A stretch of DNA of 64,000 nucleotides from positions 35,566 to 99,565 of the forward strand of contig DXIH01000037.1 of the NCBI GenBank assembly GCA_019112965.1. The letters run 5' to 3'. The position numbers and the translations under genes are program-made. Positions 7,892 to 16,706 of the stretch are shown one piece after another; the first letter of the stretch is position 1; every line of letters starts with the position of its first letter. The notes under the pieces are model-generated. The model did no database searches. It saw only the letters and a program-made list of their open reading frames with translations, and had not been told where the DNA came from. This DNA is from Candidatus Sphingomonas excrementigallinarum. Lineage in GTDB: Bacteria > Pseudomonadota > Alphaproteobacteria > Sphingomonadales > Sphingomonadaceae.

Positions 7892-8314
7892 TTAACGCAG
7901 GTCCAGGACCAGCGGCTTGCGCGCGGGCGGTGTCGCGGCCGGTTTTGGGGCCGCAGACGATGCACGATCCTTTGGCCCGGAAAGCGTCGGCGTCGGCGTT
8001 GCCGATGGTGACGGACTGGGCGTATCGACACGGCCCGCCTCGATCTGGTTCAGCCGCTGCTCGACCAGTTGCGCATCCAGCAGCTTGCGATCCCCCTGCA
8101 TCGCCGCCACCTGCGCCTCCAGCGCCGCCACGCGCTGTTCCAGCATTTTGACCCGCACCTGATCCTCGGTCCGGGACACCATGTCCTTGGCGACCTTCTC
8201 CTGCCGCGCCCGCTCCTGCGCGTCGGCATCGGCCAGGCGCGTGTCCGCATTGCTCCGCTGGTTGCAGGCGGTGAGGGCAAGGGTCAGCAGCCAAAGGGAA
8301 ACGGCACGGCGCAT
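7892..8314 (-). CDS. Putative coiled-coil lipoprotein
   Basis: A 140-residue predicted lipoprotein. The N-terminus MRRAVSLWLLTLALTACNQR is a signal peptide with lipobox LTAC (Cys17). Residues of about 30-95 form a strong heptad-type coiled coil (VRVKMLEQRVAALEAQVAAMQ). The tail is rich in Pro, Ser, Thr and Ala, with a short basic and hydrophobic end, RKPLVLDLR. The frame is open far upstream, but the start at 8314 is chosen for the signal peptide. No specific family is recognised. It lies between the SWIB gene (convergent) and a palindromic repeat. Confidence 0.6.
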   Translation of the reverse strand: MRRAVSLWLLTLALTACNQRSNADTRLADADAQERARQEKVAKDMVSRTEDQVRVKMLEQRVAALEAQVAAMQGDRKLLDAQLVEQRLNQIEAGRVDTPSPSPSATPTPTLSGPKDRASSAAPKPAATPPARKPLVLDLR

Positions 8315-8338
8315 TGGGCGTACTCGGATTAGAGAAAA

Positions 8339-8466
8339 ATCCTCCCCGGCACGGGGAGGTGGCAGGCCACAGGCCTGACGGAGGGAGGCTTCCACGCAGG
8401 TCACCCTTCGCCGTAGCCCCCCTCCACCATCCTTCGGATGGTCCCCCTCCCCGTGCCGGGGAGGAA
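8339..8466. repeat. Palindromic repeat, type B
   Basis: Composite element bounded by CCTCCCCGGCACGGGGAGG on the left and its near mirror image, CCCCGTGCCGGGGAGG, on the right. It contains a second small palindrome, ACCATCCTTCGGATGGT, next to the right arm. It fills the gap between xthA and the lipoprotein gene. Related copies occur at 9633, 24146, 38016 and, inside a gene, 43974. Confidence 0.75.
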
Positions 8467-9243
8467 TTACAGGTCCCGCAACTTTACCCAGGTCGGGGCG
8501 TGGTCGCTGGCCTTTTCGCGCCCGCGATAGCTCTTGTCGACGCCCGCATCGACCAGCTGGTCGGCGGCCTGCGGGCTGAGCAGCAGGTGGTCGATACGGA
8601 ACCCCGCATCGCGCTGCCACGACCCGGCCTGATAGTCCCAGAAGGTCCATACCCCGCCCTTGGGCGCGCGCGTGCGCAGCGAGTCCGTCCACCCTTGCGC
8701 CAGCAACCGGCGATAGGCCTGACGGCTTTCCGGCTGCATCAGCGCATCGCTCGCCATGGCGGGGACCGAGAAGGTGTCGTCGTCATTGGGGATGACGTTA
8801 TAATCTCCGGCCAGCACGGCGGGCACTTCCTCCGCCAGCAATTCGCGTGCCCGGGTCGCCAACCGCTCCATCCAGCGCAGCTTATAGTCGAATTTCGGCC
8901 CCGGTAGTGGATTGCCGTTGGGCAGATAGAGCGAGGCGACGACCAGGCCGTTCACCTCGCATTCGAGGTAACGGCTATGTTCGTCCTCATCCTCGCCCGC
9001 CAGCCCGCGCTGCCGCTCGACCGGCTGGGCACCGCGCGCAAGGACCGCGACGCCGTTCCAGCTCTTCTGACCATGCCAGACCGCGCCGTAACCGGCGGCC
9101 TCGATATCCTTGATCGGAAAGGTCTCGTCGCTGGCCTTCAATTCCTGAAGGCAGACGATATCGGCCTCCGCCTCGGCCAGATATTCGAGCAGGCGGGGCA
9201 GACGGGCCTTGATCCCGTTGACGTTGTACGTGGTGATCTTCAC
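8467..9243 (-). CDS. xthA: Exodeoxyribonuclease III (AP endonuclease)
   Basis: DNA repair nuclease (3'-5' exonuclease and AP endonuclease) of 258 residues in the EEP fold. Visible motifs are TYNVNGIKAR at the N-terminus, CLQELKASDE with the metal-binding Glu, GDYNVIPND with the catalytic Asp-Asn pair, and RIDHLLLS and SDHAPTWVKL at the C-terminus with the catalytic Asp-His. The GTG at 9243 is chosen because the family begins with this KITTYNVNG segment and it lies one base after the erpA stop. It is cotranscribed with erpA. Confidence 0.92.
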   Translation of the reverse strand: MKITTYNVNGIKARLPRLLEYLAEAEADIVCLQELKASDETFPIKDIEAAGYGAVWHGQKSWNGVAVLARGAQPVERQRGLAGEDEDEHSRYLECEVNGLVVASLYLPNGNPLPGPKFDYKLRWMERLATRARELLAEEVPAVLAGDYNVIPNDDDTFSVPAMASDALMQPESRQAYRRLLAQGWTDSLRTRAPKGGVWTFWDYQAGSWQRDAGFRIDHLLLSPQAADQLVDAGVDKSYRGREKASDHAPTWVKLRDL

Positions 9244-9244
9244 G

Positions 9245-9583
9245 TCAGACCGAGAAGCTGGTGCCACAACCACAGCCCGAGGCCGCGTTGGGGTTCTTCA
9301 CCTGAAACGCCGCGCCGCCAAGCGACTCGACATAATCGACCTGTGCGCCCCGGACGAGGTCCAGACTGATGCTGTCGACGACCAACGTGACGCCATCGGT
9401 CTGCGCAACCGCATCATCGTCAGCGGGCGCATCGGCCAGGCCGAACTTGTACTGGAAGCCCGAACAGCCGCCGCCTTCGACCGACAGACGCAGGATGGCG
9501 GGCTTGTTCTGCCGCTCGGCGATCGTCGCGACACGCGCCGCGGCGGCCGGGGTCAGCGCGATTTCGGAAATGCTGGTGGCCAT
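9245..9583 (-). CDS. erpA: Iron-sulfur cluster insertion protein ErpA/IscA type
   Basis: A-type Fe-S carrier of 112 residues that delivers clusters to apoproteins. The three conserved cysteines are visible: one in EGGGCSGFQYKF and two in the C-terminal SGCGCGTSF. The ATG at 9583 gives the normal family length; the open frame further upstream enters a palindromic repeat. It directly precedes xthA with a one-base gap. Confidence 0.9.
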   Translation of the reverse strand: MATSISEIALTPAAAARVATIAERQNKPAILRLSVEGGGCSGFQYKFGLADAPADDDAVAQTDGVTLVVDSISLDLVRGAQVDYVESLGGAAFQVKNPNAASGCGCGTSFSV

Positions 9584-9632
9584 GGGAGTGAGATAGGCGC
9601 GAGGGGCGAACGGGGCAATCCCGCTTCCGCTA

Positions 9633-9776
9633 TTCCTCCCCTGCAAGGGGAGGTGTCAGGGCGTCAGGCCTGACGGAGGGGTGTCGACGCCGGTATGATT
9701 TCGGTCGCGAGCGCCACTGCCCCTCCACCATCGCTTCGCGATGGTCCCCCTCCCCAAGCACAGCTTGGGGAGGAAT
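9633..9776. repeat. Palindromic repeat, type B
   Basis: Element between the M23 peptidase and erpA. The left arm is TCCTCCCCTGCAAGGGGAGG and the right arm GGTCCCCCTCCCCAAGCACAGCTTGGGGAGGA, with the inner palindrome ACCATCGCTTCGCGATGGT. Layout is the same as the copy at 8339, but the spacer sequence and the short variable hairpin tips differ. Confidence 0.75.
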
Positions 9777-9784
9777 ATGCACCG

Positions 9785-10525
9785 TCAGTCCTGCGCGGCC
9801 GGGCCGTCGGAGGAGACGGGAATCTGGTGGATCGCATGATCCTGCGACGCGGTCAGATAGTCGCCGGTGGTGAGGAAGGGGACCGGGTTGACGGCATGGC
9901 CGTCCATGCGGACTTCATAATGAAGGTGCGGGCCGGTCGAACGGCCGGTCGAACCCATCAGCGCGATCAGCTGGCCGCGCGTCACGCGGGCGCCGTCGGC
10001 GACCAGGATCTTGGACAGATGGCCGTAACGCGTGGCGATACCCTTGCCATGGTTGATCTCGACCAGATTGCCATAGCCACCCTGCCAGCTGGCGTGATCG
10101 ACGATACCGTCGGCGGTGGCATAGATCGGCGTGCCGACCGGACCCGGAATATCAACCCCGGCATGCATCGCGGCGGTGCCGCGGAACGGGTCGGAGCGGA
10201 TACCGAAATTGCTGGTGAACTGGAGCTTTTCGACCGGATGGACCGAGGGGATCGCGATCACGCCGTTCGGGCGGGCGTCCATCTTCTTCCAGGTCTGGAA
10301 CAGGGTGCGGAACTGCTGATCGGTGCGAAGGTCGGCGGAGGCTTCGGCGCTGTTGGCGGGGATGAACTCGCCCCCGACCGCCTTGCCGGCGCTATGGGCC
10401 GGAGCGGTGGCGGGAGCCGAATGGGCCGCCGCCATCTGGCTGGACGAACCGATCGTCAGGGCAGCAATGAGTGCGAAGCGTACGTGCGATGCAATCGATT
10501 TACCCGAGAACAGCAGTTGATTCAT
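9785..10525 (-). CDS. M23-family peptidoglycan endopeptidase
   Basis: Secreted or periplasmic LytM-type zinc metallopeptidase of 246 residues. An N-terminal signal segment (about 1-35, hydrophobic FALIAALTIG) is followed by a linker and the M23 domain (about 115-225). The domain has the HxxxD-type motif AMHAGVDIP, the YGNLVEINHGKG strand, RYGHLS, and the second zinc motif GPHLHYEVR. The family cleaves peptide crosslinks or regulates amidases. The ATG at 10525 is preferred over 10585 because it puts the signal peptide at the N-terminus. Confidence 0.82.
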   Translation of the reverse strand: MNQLLFSGKSIASHVRFALIAALTIGSSSQMAAAHSAPATAPAHSAGKAVGGEFIPANSAEASADLRTDQQFRTLFQTWKKMDARPNGVIAIPSVHPVEKLQFTSNFGIRSDPFRGTAAMHAGVDIPGPVGTPIYATADGIVDHASWQGGYGNLVEINHGKGIATRYGHLSKILVADGARVTRGQLIALMGSTGRSTGPHLHYEVRMDGHAVNPVPFLTTGDYLTASQDHAIHQIPVSSDGPAAQD

Positions 10526-10612
10526 CGAACCCCGAACCCTTGTCGCCGAACGATCCCGCAGTCGGAAAAGCCCGGCTTCGTTCATCCTATGCTGTGTCGC
10601 AGCCCCACCGCG

Positions 10613-11437
10613 TTACAGACGGTCAGCTTGTGCCTTTATGGGTTCCTCGTCCGCAAGAGGCGCATAGAAATCGCGCGTCAAACCGGCTGTATCGCGCGCC
10701 GAAACGTTGAACGGTGGCTTAACGACCCCCCGAAAATGGCGGCGGACCAGCATTCGCCAGTGTTCGGCGGGCTCGATGTCATGCCCCGCCGCCAGATATC
10801 CAAACCATTTCGCGCCGAATCCGACATGCCGAATCTCATCGGTGTAGATACGGTTGAGGATGCGCGCTGAGGCCTCGTCACCCCCGGCGCGGAACCGCGC
10901 GACCGTCTCCGGCGTGACGTCGAGCCCCCTCGCCTCCAGCACCATCGGCACGACGGCCAGCCGCGCCATGGCGTCATGCGCGGTTTCCTCCGCCGCTTCC
11001 CAAAGCCCGGCATGGGCGGGCAGTTCGCCATAGCCCGATCCCAGCGTCTTCAACCGGCGATGCAGGACGGCGAAGTGCATCGCCTCGTCCGCGCCGACCG
11101 AAATCCAGTCGTCGACGAAGGTGCGGGGAAACTGCCCGCCGAACCGCCCCGCCGCGTCGAAGGCCAGGTCGATCGCGGCGAACTCGATATGCGCCAGCGC
11201 ATGGAGCAGCGCGATCCGCCCCTTTTCGGAGCCCCCGCGCCCACGTTTGGGCATCCGGTTGGGCGGCAGCAGCTCGGGCCGATCGGGACGACCCGGCGCA
11301 TCGGGCATCGCGACGTCGAAGTCATGCGCCAGTTCGCCGCGACGCCAGCCGCGCGCCACCGCCCGCGCGGCGCGCACCTTGGCCAGCGGATCGCTTTCGC
11401 GCAGGACGGCGGCGCAGGCTTGGGCAATGGAGGTCAA
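10613..11437 (-). CDS. DUF455 ferritin-like protein
   Basis: A 274-residue protein of the DUF455 family, ferritin-like four-helix type. Potential di-iron ligands are visible in order: HIEFAAIDLAFD, GADEAMHF, VLEARGLD and TDEIRHVGFG, i.e. the repeated Glu and ExxH pattern of ferritin-like enzymes. The family has an uncharacterised, possibly hydroxylase or oxygenase-like, function. Its start overlaps the bcp stop by ATGA, so it follows bcp and glnE in one operon. Confidence 0.8.
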   Translation of the reverse strand: MTSIAQACAAVLRESDPLAKVRAARAVARGWRRGELAHDFDVAMPDAPGRPDRPELLPPNRMPKRGRGGSEKGRIALLHALAHIEFAAIDLAFDAAGRFGGQFPRTFVDDWISVGADEAMHFAVLHRRLKTLGSGYGELPAHAGLWEAAEETAHDAMARLAVVPMVLEARGLDVTPETVARFRAGGDEASARILNRIYTDEIRHVGFGAKWFGYLAAGHDIEPAEHWRMLVRRHFRGVVKPPFNVSARDTAGLTRDFYAPLADEEPIKAQADRL

Positions 11438-11889
11438 AGCGCGCGCGCCGCCCCTAGCACCGCCTCGGCATGGCCGGGCACCTTCACCTTGCGCCAGCTC
11501 TGCGCCAGCTTGCCGTCGCGGTCGAACAGGAAGGTCGCGCGCTCGATGCCCATATAGGTCTTGCCGTAGAGCTTCTTCTCGCCCCAGACGCCGAACGCCT
11601 CACAGGCCGTGCCGTCCTCGTCGCTGACCAGTTCGACCGCCAGTGCGTGCTTTTCGCTGAACTTGCGATGCTTGGCCGGACTGTCCTTGGAGATGCCGAT
11701 CACCCGCACGCCCGCACCCGCGAAATCCCCGGCCAGCGCGGTGAAGTCCTGCGCCTCGCGCGTGCAGCCGCTGGTGTCGTCCTTGGGATAGAAATAGACG
11801 ACCAAGGGCCCGGCCAGATCGCCCAGCGCCAGCTTTTCGTCGTCGGCGGTCGTGACCGTCACCGCCGGAATTGCGTCACCCTGCTGCAT
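11434..11889 (-). CDS. bcp: Peroxiredoxin of the BCP/PrxQ type
   Basis: Thiol peroxidase of 151 residues. The peroxidatic Cys42 sits in FYPKDDTSGCTREAQDF. The position five residues later, where classical BCP has its resolving cysteine, is Gln. Cys96 (GTACEAFG) is the only other cysteine, so the enzyme is either 1-Cys or uses this atypical partner. The GVWGEKKLYGKTYMGIERATFL stretch is typical of BCP. The start overlaps the glnE 3' end by 14 bases, so it is part of the glnE - bcp - DUF455 operon. Confidence 0.9.
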   Translation of the reverse strand: MQQGDAIPAVTVTTADDEKLALGDLAGPLVVYFYPKDDTSGCTREAQDFTALAGDFAGAGVRVIGISKDSPAKHRKFSEKHALAVELVSDEDGTACEAFGVWGEKKLYGKTYMGIERATFLFDRDGKLAQSWRKVKVPGHAEAVLGAARAL

Positions 11890-14551
11890 CGTCCACTCCT
11901 TGCCAGACTCGGGCTACCTCCTGCCGCGTCGCCTCCAGCGTGGCAACCACCGTCGGCCAGTCCGGCAGGCCCATGGCGCGCGCGATCAGCGGGCGGGTCG
12001 GCTCGGGCGGCTCCTGTCCATCGGGCACCAGCAGGCGGAAGGACACGAGCGCCTGGGTCAGCACATCATGCGCCTGCGCCATGGTCGACGGCATCAGCCC
12101 CTCGGCCACCAGCGCGCCGATCGCCCGGCCCAGATCGGGGTCGAAGCCGATCCGGTGGACCAACTGCGTGCGGTGCACCGCGAACTCCAGATCGACCAGA
12201 CCGCCGGGAAGCAGCTTGACGTCGAGCGGCCCCTGCGGCGGCTTGTGCCGCGCCATCTCCGCGCGCATCTCGCCCGCCTCGGCCGCCACGTCACGCGCGG
12301 GCCGGTTGCCGTTCAGCACATCGGCGACGATCGCGGCCACCGCCGCGCGCGCGTCCGCCGAGCCGAAGATGGGACGGGCGCGGGTCAATGCCATGTGTTC
12401 CCAGGTCCAGGCGTCTTCGCGCTGATATCTCGCGAAACTCTCGACGGAAACCACCAGCGGCCCCTGCGTGCCCGAGGGTCGCAACCGCGTGTCGACCGGA
12501 TAGAGCGGCCCCGCCTGGGTCGGCACCGACAGCGCCGCCGTCACCCGCTGCGCCAGCCGGTTGTAATAGAGCGTCGCCCCCAGCGGCTTGGGCCCATCGG
12601 ACTCGGCGGCGAAATCGCCGGTGAACAGATAGACGAGATCAAGGTCGGAGGCATGAGTCAGCGCCGCGCCGCCCATCCGCCCCAGCGCCAGGATGACCAG
12701 CTCGCTATCCGGCACGCGGCCATGCGCCGCGACGAATTGATCGACCGTCGCCTGCGCCAGCACGCCGACCGCCGCTTCGGCGACGCGGGCATAGCCGCCC
12801 GCCACCTCCAGCGGATCGGCCCGCCCCGCGACGATCTGCGCGCCCAAGGCAAAGCGCAGTTCACCGACAACGCGACGAACGTGATCGAGCCGGTCCTGAT
12901 AGTCCTGCCCGCTTTCGCCGCCGCGCATCGCGCGTTCGAGGAATGCGACGGCGGGCAGCGGCTCAAAGGCGGAGGCGTCGATCAGCCCGTCGAGCAGCGC
13001 CGGACGCCGCGCCAGCTCGGCCGCCAGGGGTGCGGCATGGCTGAGGATCGCGACGGTCAGGCTGGCGAGCCCCGGTCGCGCCTCCAGCAGGCGGAAGATG
13101 TTGATCGCACTCGTCATCCGCTCGAACAGCGAATCGAGCTTCAAGATGGCGGCATCGGGGTCGGGCGCGTCGGCCAGCGCTTCGACCAGCGTGGGCAGCA
13201 CCGCGTCCAGCGCCTCGCGTGCCGCCGGGCTGCGCAGCGCGGCATAGTCGCCGCCGCGCCATGCCGCGATCCGCCGCGCCGCCGCCTCGACGTCGCGCAA
13301 GCCCGCCGCCGCCAGCCGCGCGTTCAGGAGGACCGGATCGTGCGGCAGGCGGGGCCGTTCGTCCGCGTCGAGCGCATCGTAGAAGCGCCCGACCCGTTCG
13401 GTGACGGGGGCGAGCATATCGATCAGCGCCTCGCCATCCACCAGTCCGTGGAGCCGCGCCACCCGGTCCAGCCCCTCGCCCATCGGCAGTTGATGGGTCT
13501 GGCGATCGTCGATCATCTGCACCCGATGCTCGATCGTGCGCAACAGGACATAGGCACTGGTCAGCGCCGCCGCCTGCTCCGCATCGATCCGCCCCGCCTC
13601 GGCCAGTTTCGCCAGCGCGTCACGGGTGGCGGGCGCCCGCAGTGCGGGATCGCGTCCGCCATGGATCAACTGGTGGATCTGCGCGAAAAACTCGATCTCG
13701 CGAATGCCGCCGCGACCGCGCTTCAGGTCATAGCCCGGCCCCATGGCCTGTCCCTGCGCATGATGGTCGCGAATGCGCCGGGTCAGGTCGCGAATCTCGC
13801 CGACCGCGCCGAAGTCCAGCGCGCGCCGCCACACGAACGGGCGGATCGCGTCGAGGAAGCGCTGGCCCAGCGCCAGATCCCCCGCCGCCGCCCGCGCCCG
13901 GATAAAGGCCGCCCGCTCCCAGGTCAGCGCCTGGCTTTCGTAATAGGCGATCGCCCCTTCGACGGGAATCGCGATCGGGGTCGCCTCTGGGGAAGGCCGC
14001 AACCGCAGGTCGACACGCAGCACATAGCCATCGCCGTCGCGCGCCTGCAGCAGTTCGACCACCCGCTTGCCGATCCGCACCGCCGCATCCTCCGGCTCCT
14101 CGCGCGGGCGGCGGGGCAGCGTCTTCGGATCGAAGATCAGGATCGGATCGATGTCGGACGAATAGTTGAGTTCGCGACTGCCCTGCTTGCCCAGCGCGAT
14201 GGCGGCGAAACCGACCGGCTCGGCCCCCGGCGTCCGCTCCTCGATCGCGGCGCGGATCGCACGGTCGAGCGATCGGTCGGCGAAGTCGGTCAGCCGGTGC
14301 GTCACCTCGGTCAGGTCATACAGGCCCGCCAGATCGCCCAGCGCCACGGTAAGCGCCTGCGCGCGCCGTTCACGCCGCAACCGGGTGCCGACGGGTAGCT
14401 CCTCCGCCACATGGGGCGGCGCGAGCAACTCGCCCGCCAGCGCCGCCGCCTCGATCTCCGGTTCACGGTCGAGCAGCATCGCCAGGAAGGACGAATGCCG
14501 ACGCGCACGGGCAACGGCGTCGGGCAGGGCGCAAGGGGACGGGCTATTCAT
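11876..14551 (-). CDS. glnE: Glutamine synthetase adenylyltransferase / deadenylylase
   Basis: Bifunctional nitrogen-control enzyme of 891 residues that adds AMP to and removes AMP from glutamine synthetase. It has the two-domain GlnE architecture: an N-terminal deadenylylase nucleotidyltransferase domain with GKQGSRELNYSSDID (about 121-135), a linker with GRGGIREIEFFAQ, and a C-terminal adenylylase domain with LGRMGGAALTHASDLDLVYLF. Length is close to the usual 900-950. Its 3' end overlaps bcp. Confidence 0.95.
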   Translation of the reverse strand: MNSPSPCALPDAVARARRHSSFLAMLLDREPEIEAAALAGELLAPPHVAEELPVGTRLRRERRAQALTVALGDLAGLYDLTEVTHRLTDFADRSLDRAIRAAIEERTPGAEPVGFAAIALGKQGSRELNYSSDIDPILIFDPKTLPRRPREEPEDAAVRIGKRVVELLQARDGDGYVLRVDLRLRPSPEATPIAIPVEGAIAYYESQALTWERAAFIRARAAAGDLALGQRFLDAIRPFVWRRALDFGAVGEIRDLTRRIRDHHAQGQAMGPGYDLKRGRGGIREIEFFAQIHQLIHGGRDPALRAPATRDALAKLAEAGRIDAEQAAALTSAYVLLRTIEHRVQMIDDRQTHQLPMGEGLDRVARLHGLVDGEALIDMLAPVTERVGRFYDALDADERPRLPHDPVLLNARLAAAGLRDVEAAARRIAAWRGGDYAALRSPAAREALDAVLPTLVEALADAPDPDAAILKLDSLFERMTSAINIFRLLEARPGLASLTVAILSHAAPLAAELARRPALLDGLIDASAFEPLPAVAFLERAMRGGESGQDYQDRLDHVRRVVGELRFALGAQIVAGRADPLEVAGGYARVAEAAVGVLAQATVDQFVAAHGRVPDSELVILALGRMGGAALTHASDLDLVYLFTGDFAAESDGPKPLGATLYYNRLAQRVTAALSVPTQAGPLYPVDTRLRPSGTQGPLVVSVESFARYQREDAWTWEHMALTRARPIFGSADARAAVAAIVADVLNGNRPARDVAAEAGEMRAEMARHKPPQGPLDVKLLPGGLVDLEFAVHRTQLVHRIGFDPDLGRAIGALVAEGLMPSTMAQAHDVLTQALVSFRLLVPDGQEPPEPTRPLIARAMGLPDWPTVVATLEATRQEVARVWQGVDDAAG

Positions 14552-14661
14552 AAGCCCGCTTCTACTCTGCAGTGAGCCTGAGAAGAAACTCTTTCCAGCA
14601 GGTTAAGAAAAAGCAATTCAGATCATTTGCAACTTGTCAAGACGCGATCAGTTATGTTGCC

Positions 14662-14829
14662 ATGATGAGCACCGAATCCGGGACCAGCGATATCCGTATC
14701 GTCCGCGCGCCGCAGCGCACGGACGATATCGGCTGCGCGCTCCGCTCGGCCTATTCCCGGCCGGTGCGGTTGCCGGATCATTGGGTGCGGTTGCTGGCAC
14801 GGCTGGATCGGCGTTCACCACACTCCTGA
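14662..14829 (+). CDS. NepR-like small protein (possible second anti-sigma factor)
   Basis: A 55-residue ORF (ATG at 14662 or 14665). Its centre reads IGCALRSAYSRPVRLPDHW followed by VRLLARLD. This follows the NepR pattern (IGxxLRxxY...PDxx..LLxxLD) and resembles the nepR product at 17960 (SALRQAYQKTVDERIPDEM, LLSKLD), with two residues fewer between Tyr and Pro. NepR proteins sequester the EcfG sigma factor and are released by phosphorylated PhyR. The location 1.1 kb from ecfG fits that role. No GGAAC promoter was found upstream. The assignment rests on a short motif only. Confidence 0.55.
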   Translation: MMSTESGTSDIRIVRAPQRTDDIGCALRSAYSRPVRLPDHWVRLLARLDRRSPHS

Positions 14830-14833
14830 GGGA

Positions 14834-15838
14834 CTATCGCGGCTGGCCGGGTGGGCAGCGACCATAGGTTTGATCCATTCCGGCCAGATAGCCTGCCACA
14901 GGCGCCAGGCCGACGTCCGCACGCAGCCGGTCGACGGCCTTTTCATCCTCAAGAGGCTTCGGCACGCGCTTGCCGTTGTCACACGTTGCCTGCGTCGCAT
15001 AACGCTGCTTGCCCGTGATCTTCAGCATCACGCGGTCATACAGATAGGCATAGTCGCCTTTCGCAACCTCCCCCTTCACCATGAGCGGCTCCATCAAGCG
15101 CAAGGATGAGAGTTGGAAGGCCGGATCGGCATCCGCATGTTGCACCAGCAGCCAAGCCTGTTCGGCGGCATCCTCGCCGATCTCGGAGCGCTTCGGCCAA
15201 CCCTGCTTCGCAACCAAAGCCTTGAGCCACTCAGTGTTATCATGATCCTCGACGGCAGCCGCCAACAATAGCCGCGATACGATCACCGCCTGGACGTCAT
15301 CGGAAACAGCGGGCGCGCCCGCCATGTCCCCTTCGCCCCAACCCGCACCTACCCGCAGCATCTGCTCGCCGAGGGGACGGGCGATCAGAATGTCATGCAA
15401 TTTTGGCGTCTTGGCTGCGCCCATGGCCTTGGCCACTTTGACCGCCATCAGATAGGCGTCGGCGATCGGCGCGGCCTTGTCGACCGAGCGCTGAAATGCG
15501 TCAAAGCTCGTCCAGTGGTGCGCGTCGGGCGCCGTTGCTACTTGCGAGCAAAGGGGATTACGACTGGTGGTGTTAATCATTTTCGGATCGGCGACACCCA
15601 GAGCGCGAAGCTCAACCCGGGACTCCGCCAAGTCATCCCGGTAGCAGGCGATCAGCCATTCCCCGATCTGCTTGTCCTGTGCCCTCTCTTCCGGCGTCGC
15701 GTCCGGAAAGCGCCCCTTCATTCACCTGTAATCGCCCGGATCGAAGCGATCCCCCTTGATATAGGGTTTCAGGACGTCCGGGACCGGCGGCGTGGCCGCT
15801 GTCAGCAGAAAGGCGAGGATCAGGGACAGCACGCGCAT
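14834..15838 (-). pseudogene. DUF6624-like secreted protein broken by an in-frame TGA
   Basis: Two segments lie in one frame. An N-terminal part from ATG 15838 encodes a signal peptide (MRVLSLILAFLLTAATPPVP) and ends at a TGA at 15722-15724. An ATG immediately follows at 15721, and the frame then continues for 295 residues to 14834. The junction reads FDPGDYR-stop-MKGRFPDATPEER; a Trp codon (TGG) at the stop would give one continuous 334-residue exported protein. Either this is a recent nonsense mutation or a sequencing error, or translation restarts at 15721 and makes an unexported protein. The family is recognised only tentatively (DUF6624 type); function unknown. Confidence 0.65.
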
Positions 15839-15891
15839 GACGGGATCGGATAAGGTCACGGCATCACTGTCAAGCCGGTGTCTCTCAATAC

Positions 15892-15925
15892 AAAAAAGCC
15901 GCCCCGGTCAGAACCGGGACGGCTA
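15892..15925 (-). terminator. Rho-independent terminator of ecfG
   Basis: On the minus strand, GCCGTCCCGG and CCGGGGCGGC pair around a short TTCTGA loop and are followed by six T. It lies about 28 bases after the ecfG stop. Confidence 0.85.
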
Positions 15926-15952
15926 TTTATTAACGCCAAGAAGTAGAAGCGT

Positions 15953-16600
15953 TTACCGCCCGCCGCTCAACTGGTCGACATCACCCATGATGCTGTCGAG
16001 CGCCGTCTTGCTGCTGTCCGTTTCATGCTCGCGACGCGAGGGCAGCGAACCGTCGGTCAGGATCGCTTCCAGCGCGACGCGACCGCGCGCCACGCGGCTC
16101 TTGATCGTGCCGACTGCGACATTGCAGATTTCGGCCGCTTCCTCATAGGCGAAGCCCCCCGCACCGACCAGAATCAGCGCCTCGCGCTGCGGCTGCGGCA
16201 GGTGCATCAAGGCACGCTGCATATCGCCAAGCTCGACATGGCGGTCCTGGCTCGCCGGAGCCGCCAGGATGCGGTCGGCGACCAGATCATCCCACTCGCC
16301 CTTGAAGCGCGCGCGACGCATCTGCGACAGATACAGGTTGCGCAGGATGATGAAGGTCCAGGCACGCATGTTCGTGCCCGCCTGAAAACGCTTGCGCGCC
16401 GCCCAGGCCTTCAGAAGCGTCTCCTGCACCAGGTCATCGGCCAGATCGCGGCTGCCCGACAGAGAGCGTCCAAAGGCGCGCAGATGGGGAATGACGCGCG
16501 CCAGTTCCGCCTTGAACTCGGAATCGGGAAGCGCGACATGCTCGACCGGCGCTTCAGGTGCGTCGTCCTCGAATTCGTCCCGCGTCAGTGGCTGCGTCAT
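15953..16600 (-). CDS. ecfG: EcfG-type RNA polymerase sigma factor (general stress response)
   Basis: ECF sigma factor of 215 residues. Region 2 spans about 31-100 (LADDLVQETLLKAW, FIILRNLYLSQMRR) and region 4 about 128-178 (LPQPQREALILVGAGGFAYEEAA, VAVGTIKSRVARGR). These sequences and the company of phyR and nepR identify the ECF15/EcfG sigma that directs the alphaproteobacterial general stress response. It recognises GGAAC-N16/17-GTT promoters; two perfect examples occur nearby (17832 and 19748). It is held by NepR in unstressed cells. The C-terminal 35 residues form a short extension of no known motif. Confidence 0.92.
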   Translation of the reverse strand: MTQPLTRDEFEDDAPEAPVEHVALPDSEFKAELARVIPHLRAFGRSLSGSRDLADDLVQETLLKAWAARKRFQAGTNMRAWTFIILRNLYLSQMRRARFKGEWDDLVADRILAAPASQDRHVELGDMQRALMHLPQPQREALILVGAGGFAYEEAAEICNVAVGTIKSRVARGRVALEAILTDGSLPSRREHETDSSKTALDSIMGDVDQLSGGR

Positions 16601-16706
16601 GAAAATCCGATCATCGGAAACGGCCGACCCAACGACCGTTTCGAAACATAAGAGGCCGACTCCGAAATAGCCAGCCGTCCCAATAGGCTAATCGCAAAGC
16701 CCCGTG

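Noticed and set aside
11434-11889. A missing catalytic cysteine making bcp inactive
   Set aside because: Only the usual resolving Cys is missing; the peroxidatic Cys42 is present, and Cys96 may take over or the enzyme may be 1-Cys.
11852-14398. 848-codon plus-strand open frame across the glnE region
   Set aside because: The translation is Arg/Gln/His-rich without any family motif, and the minus strand encodes complete GlnE.
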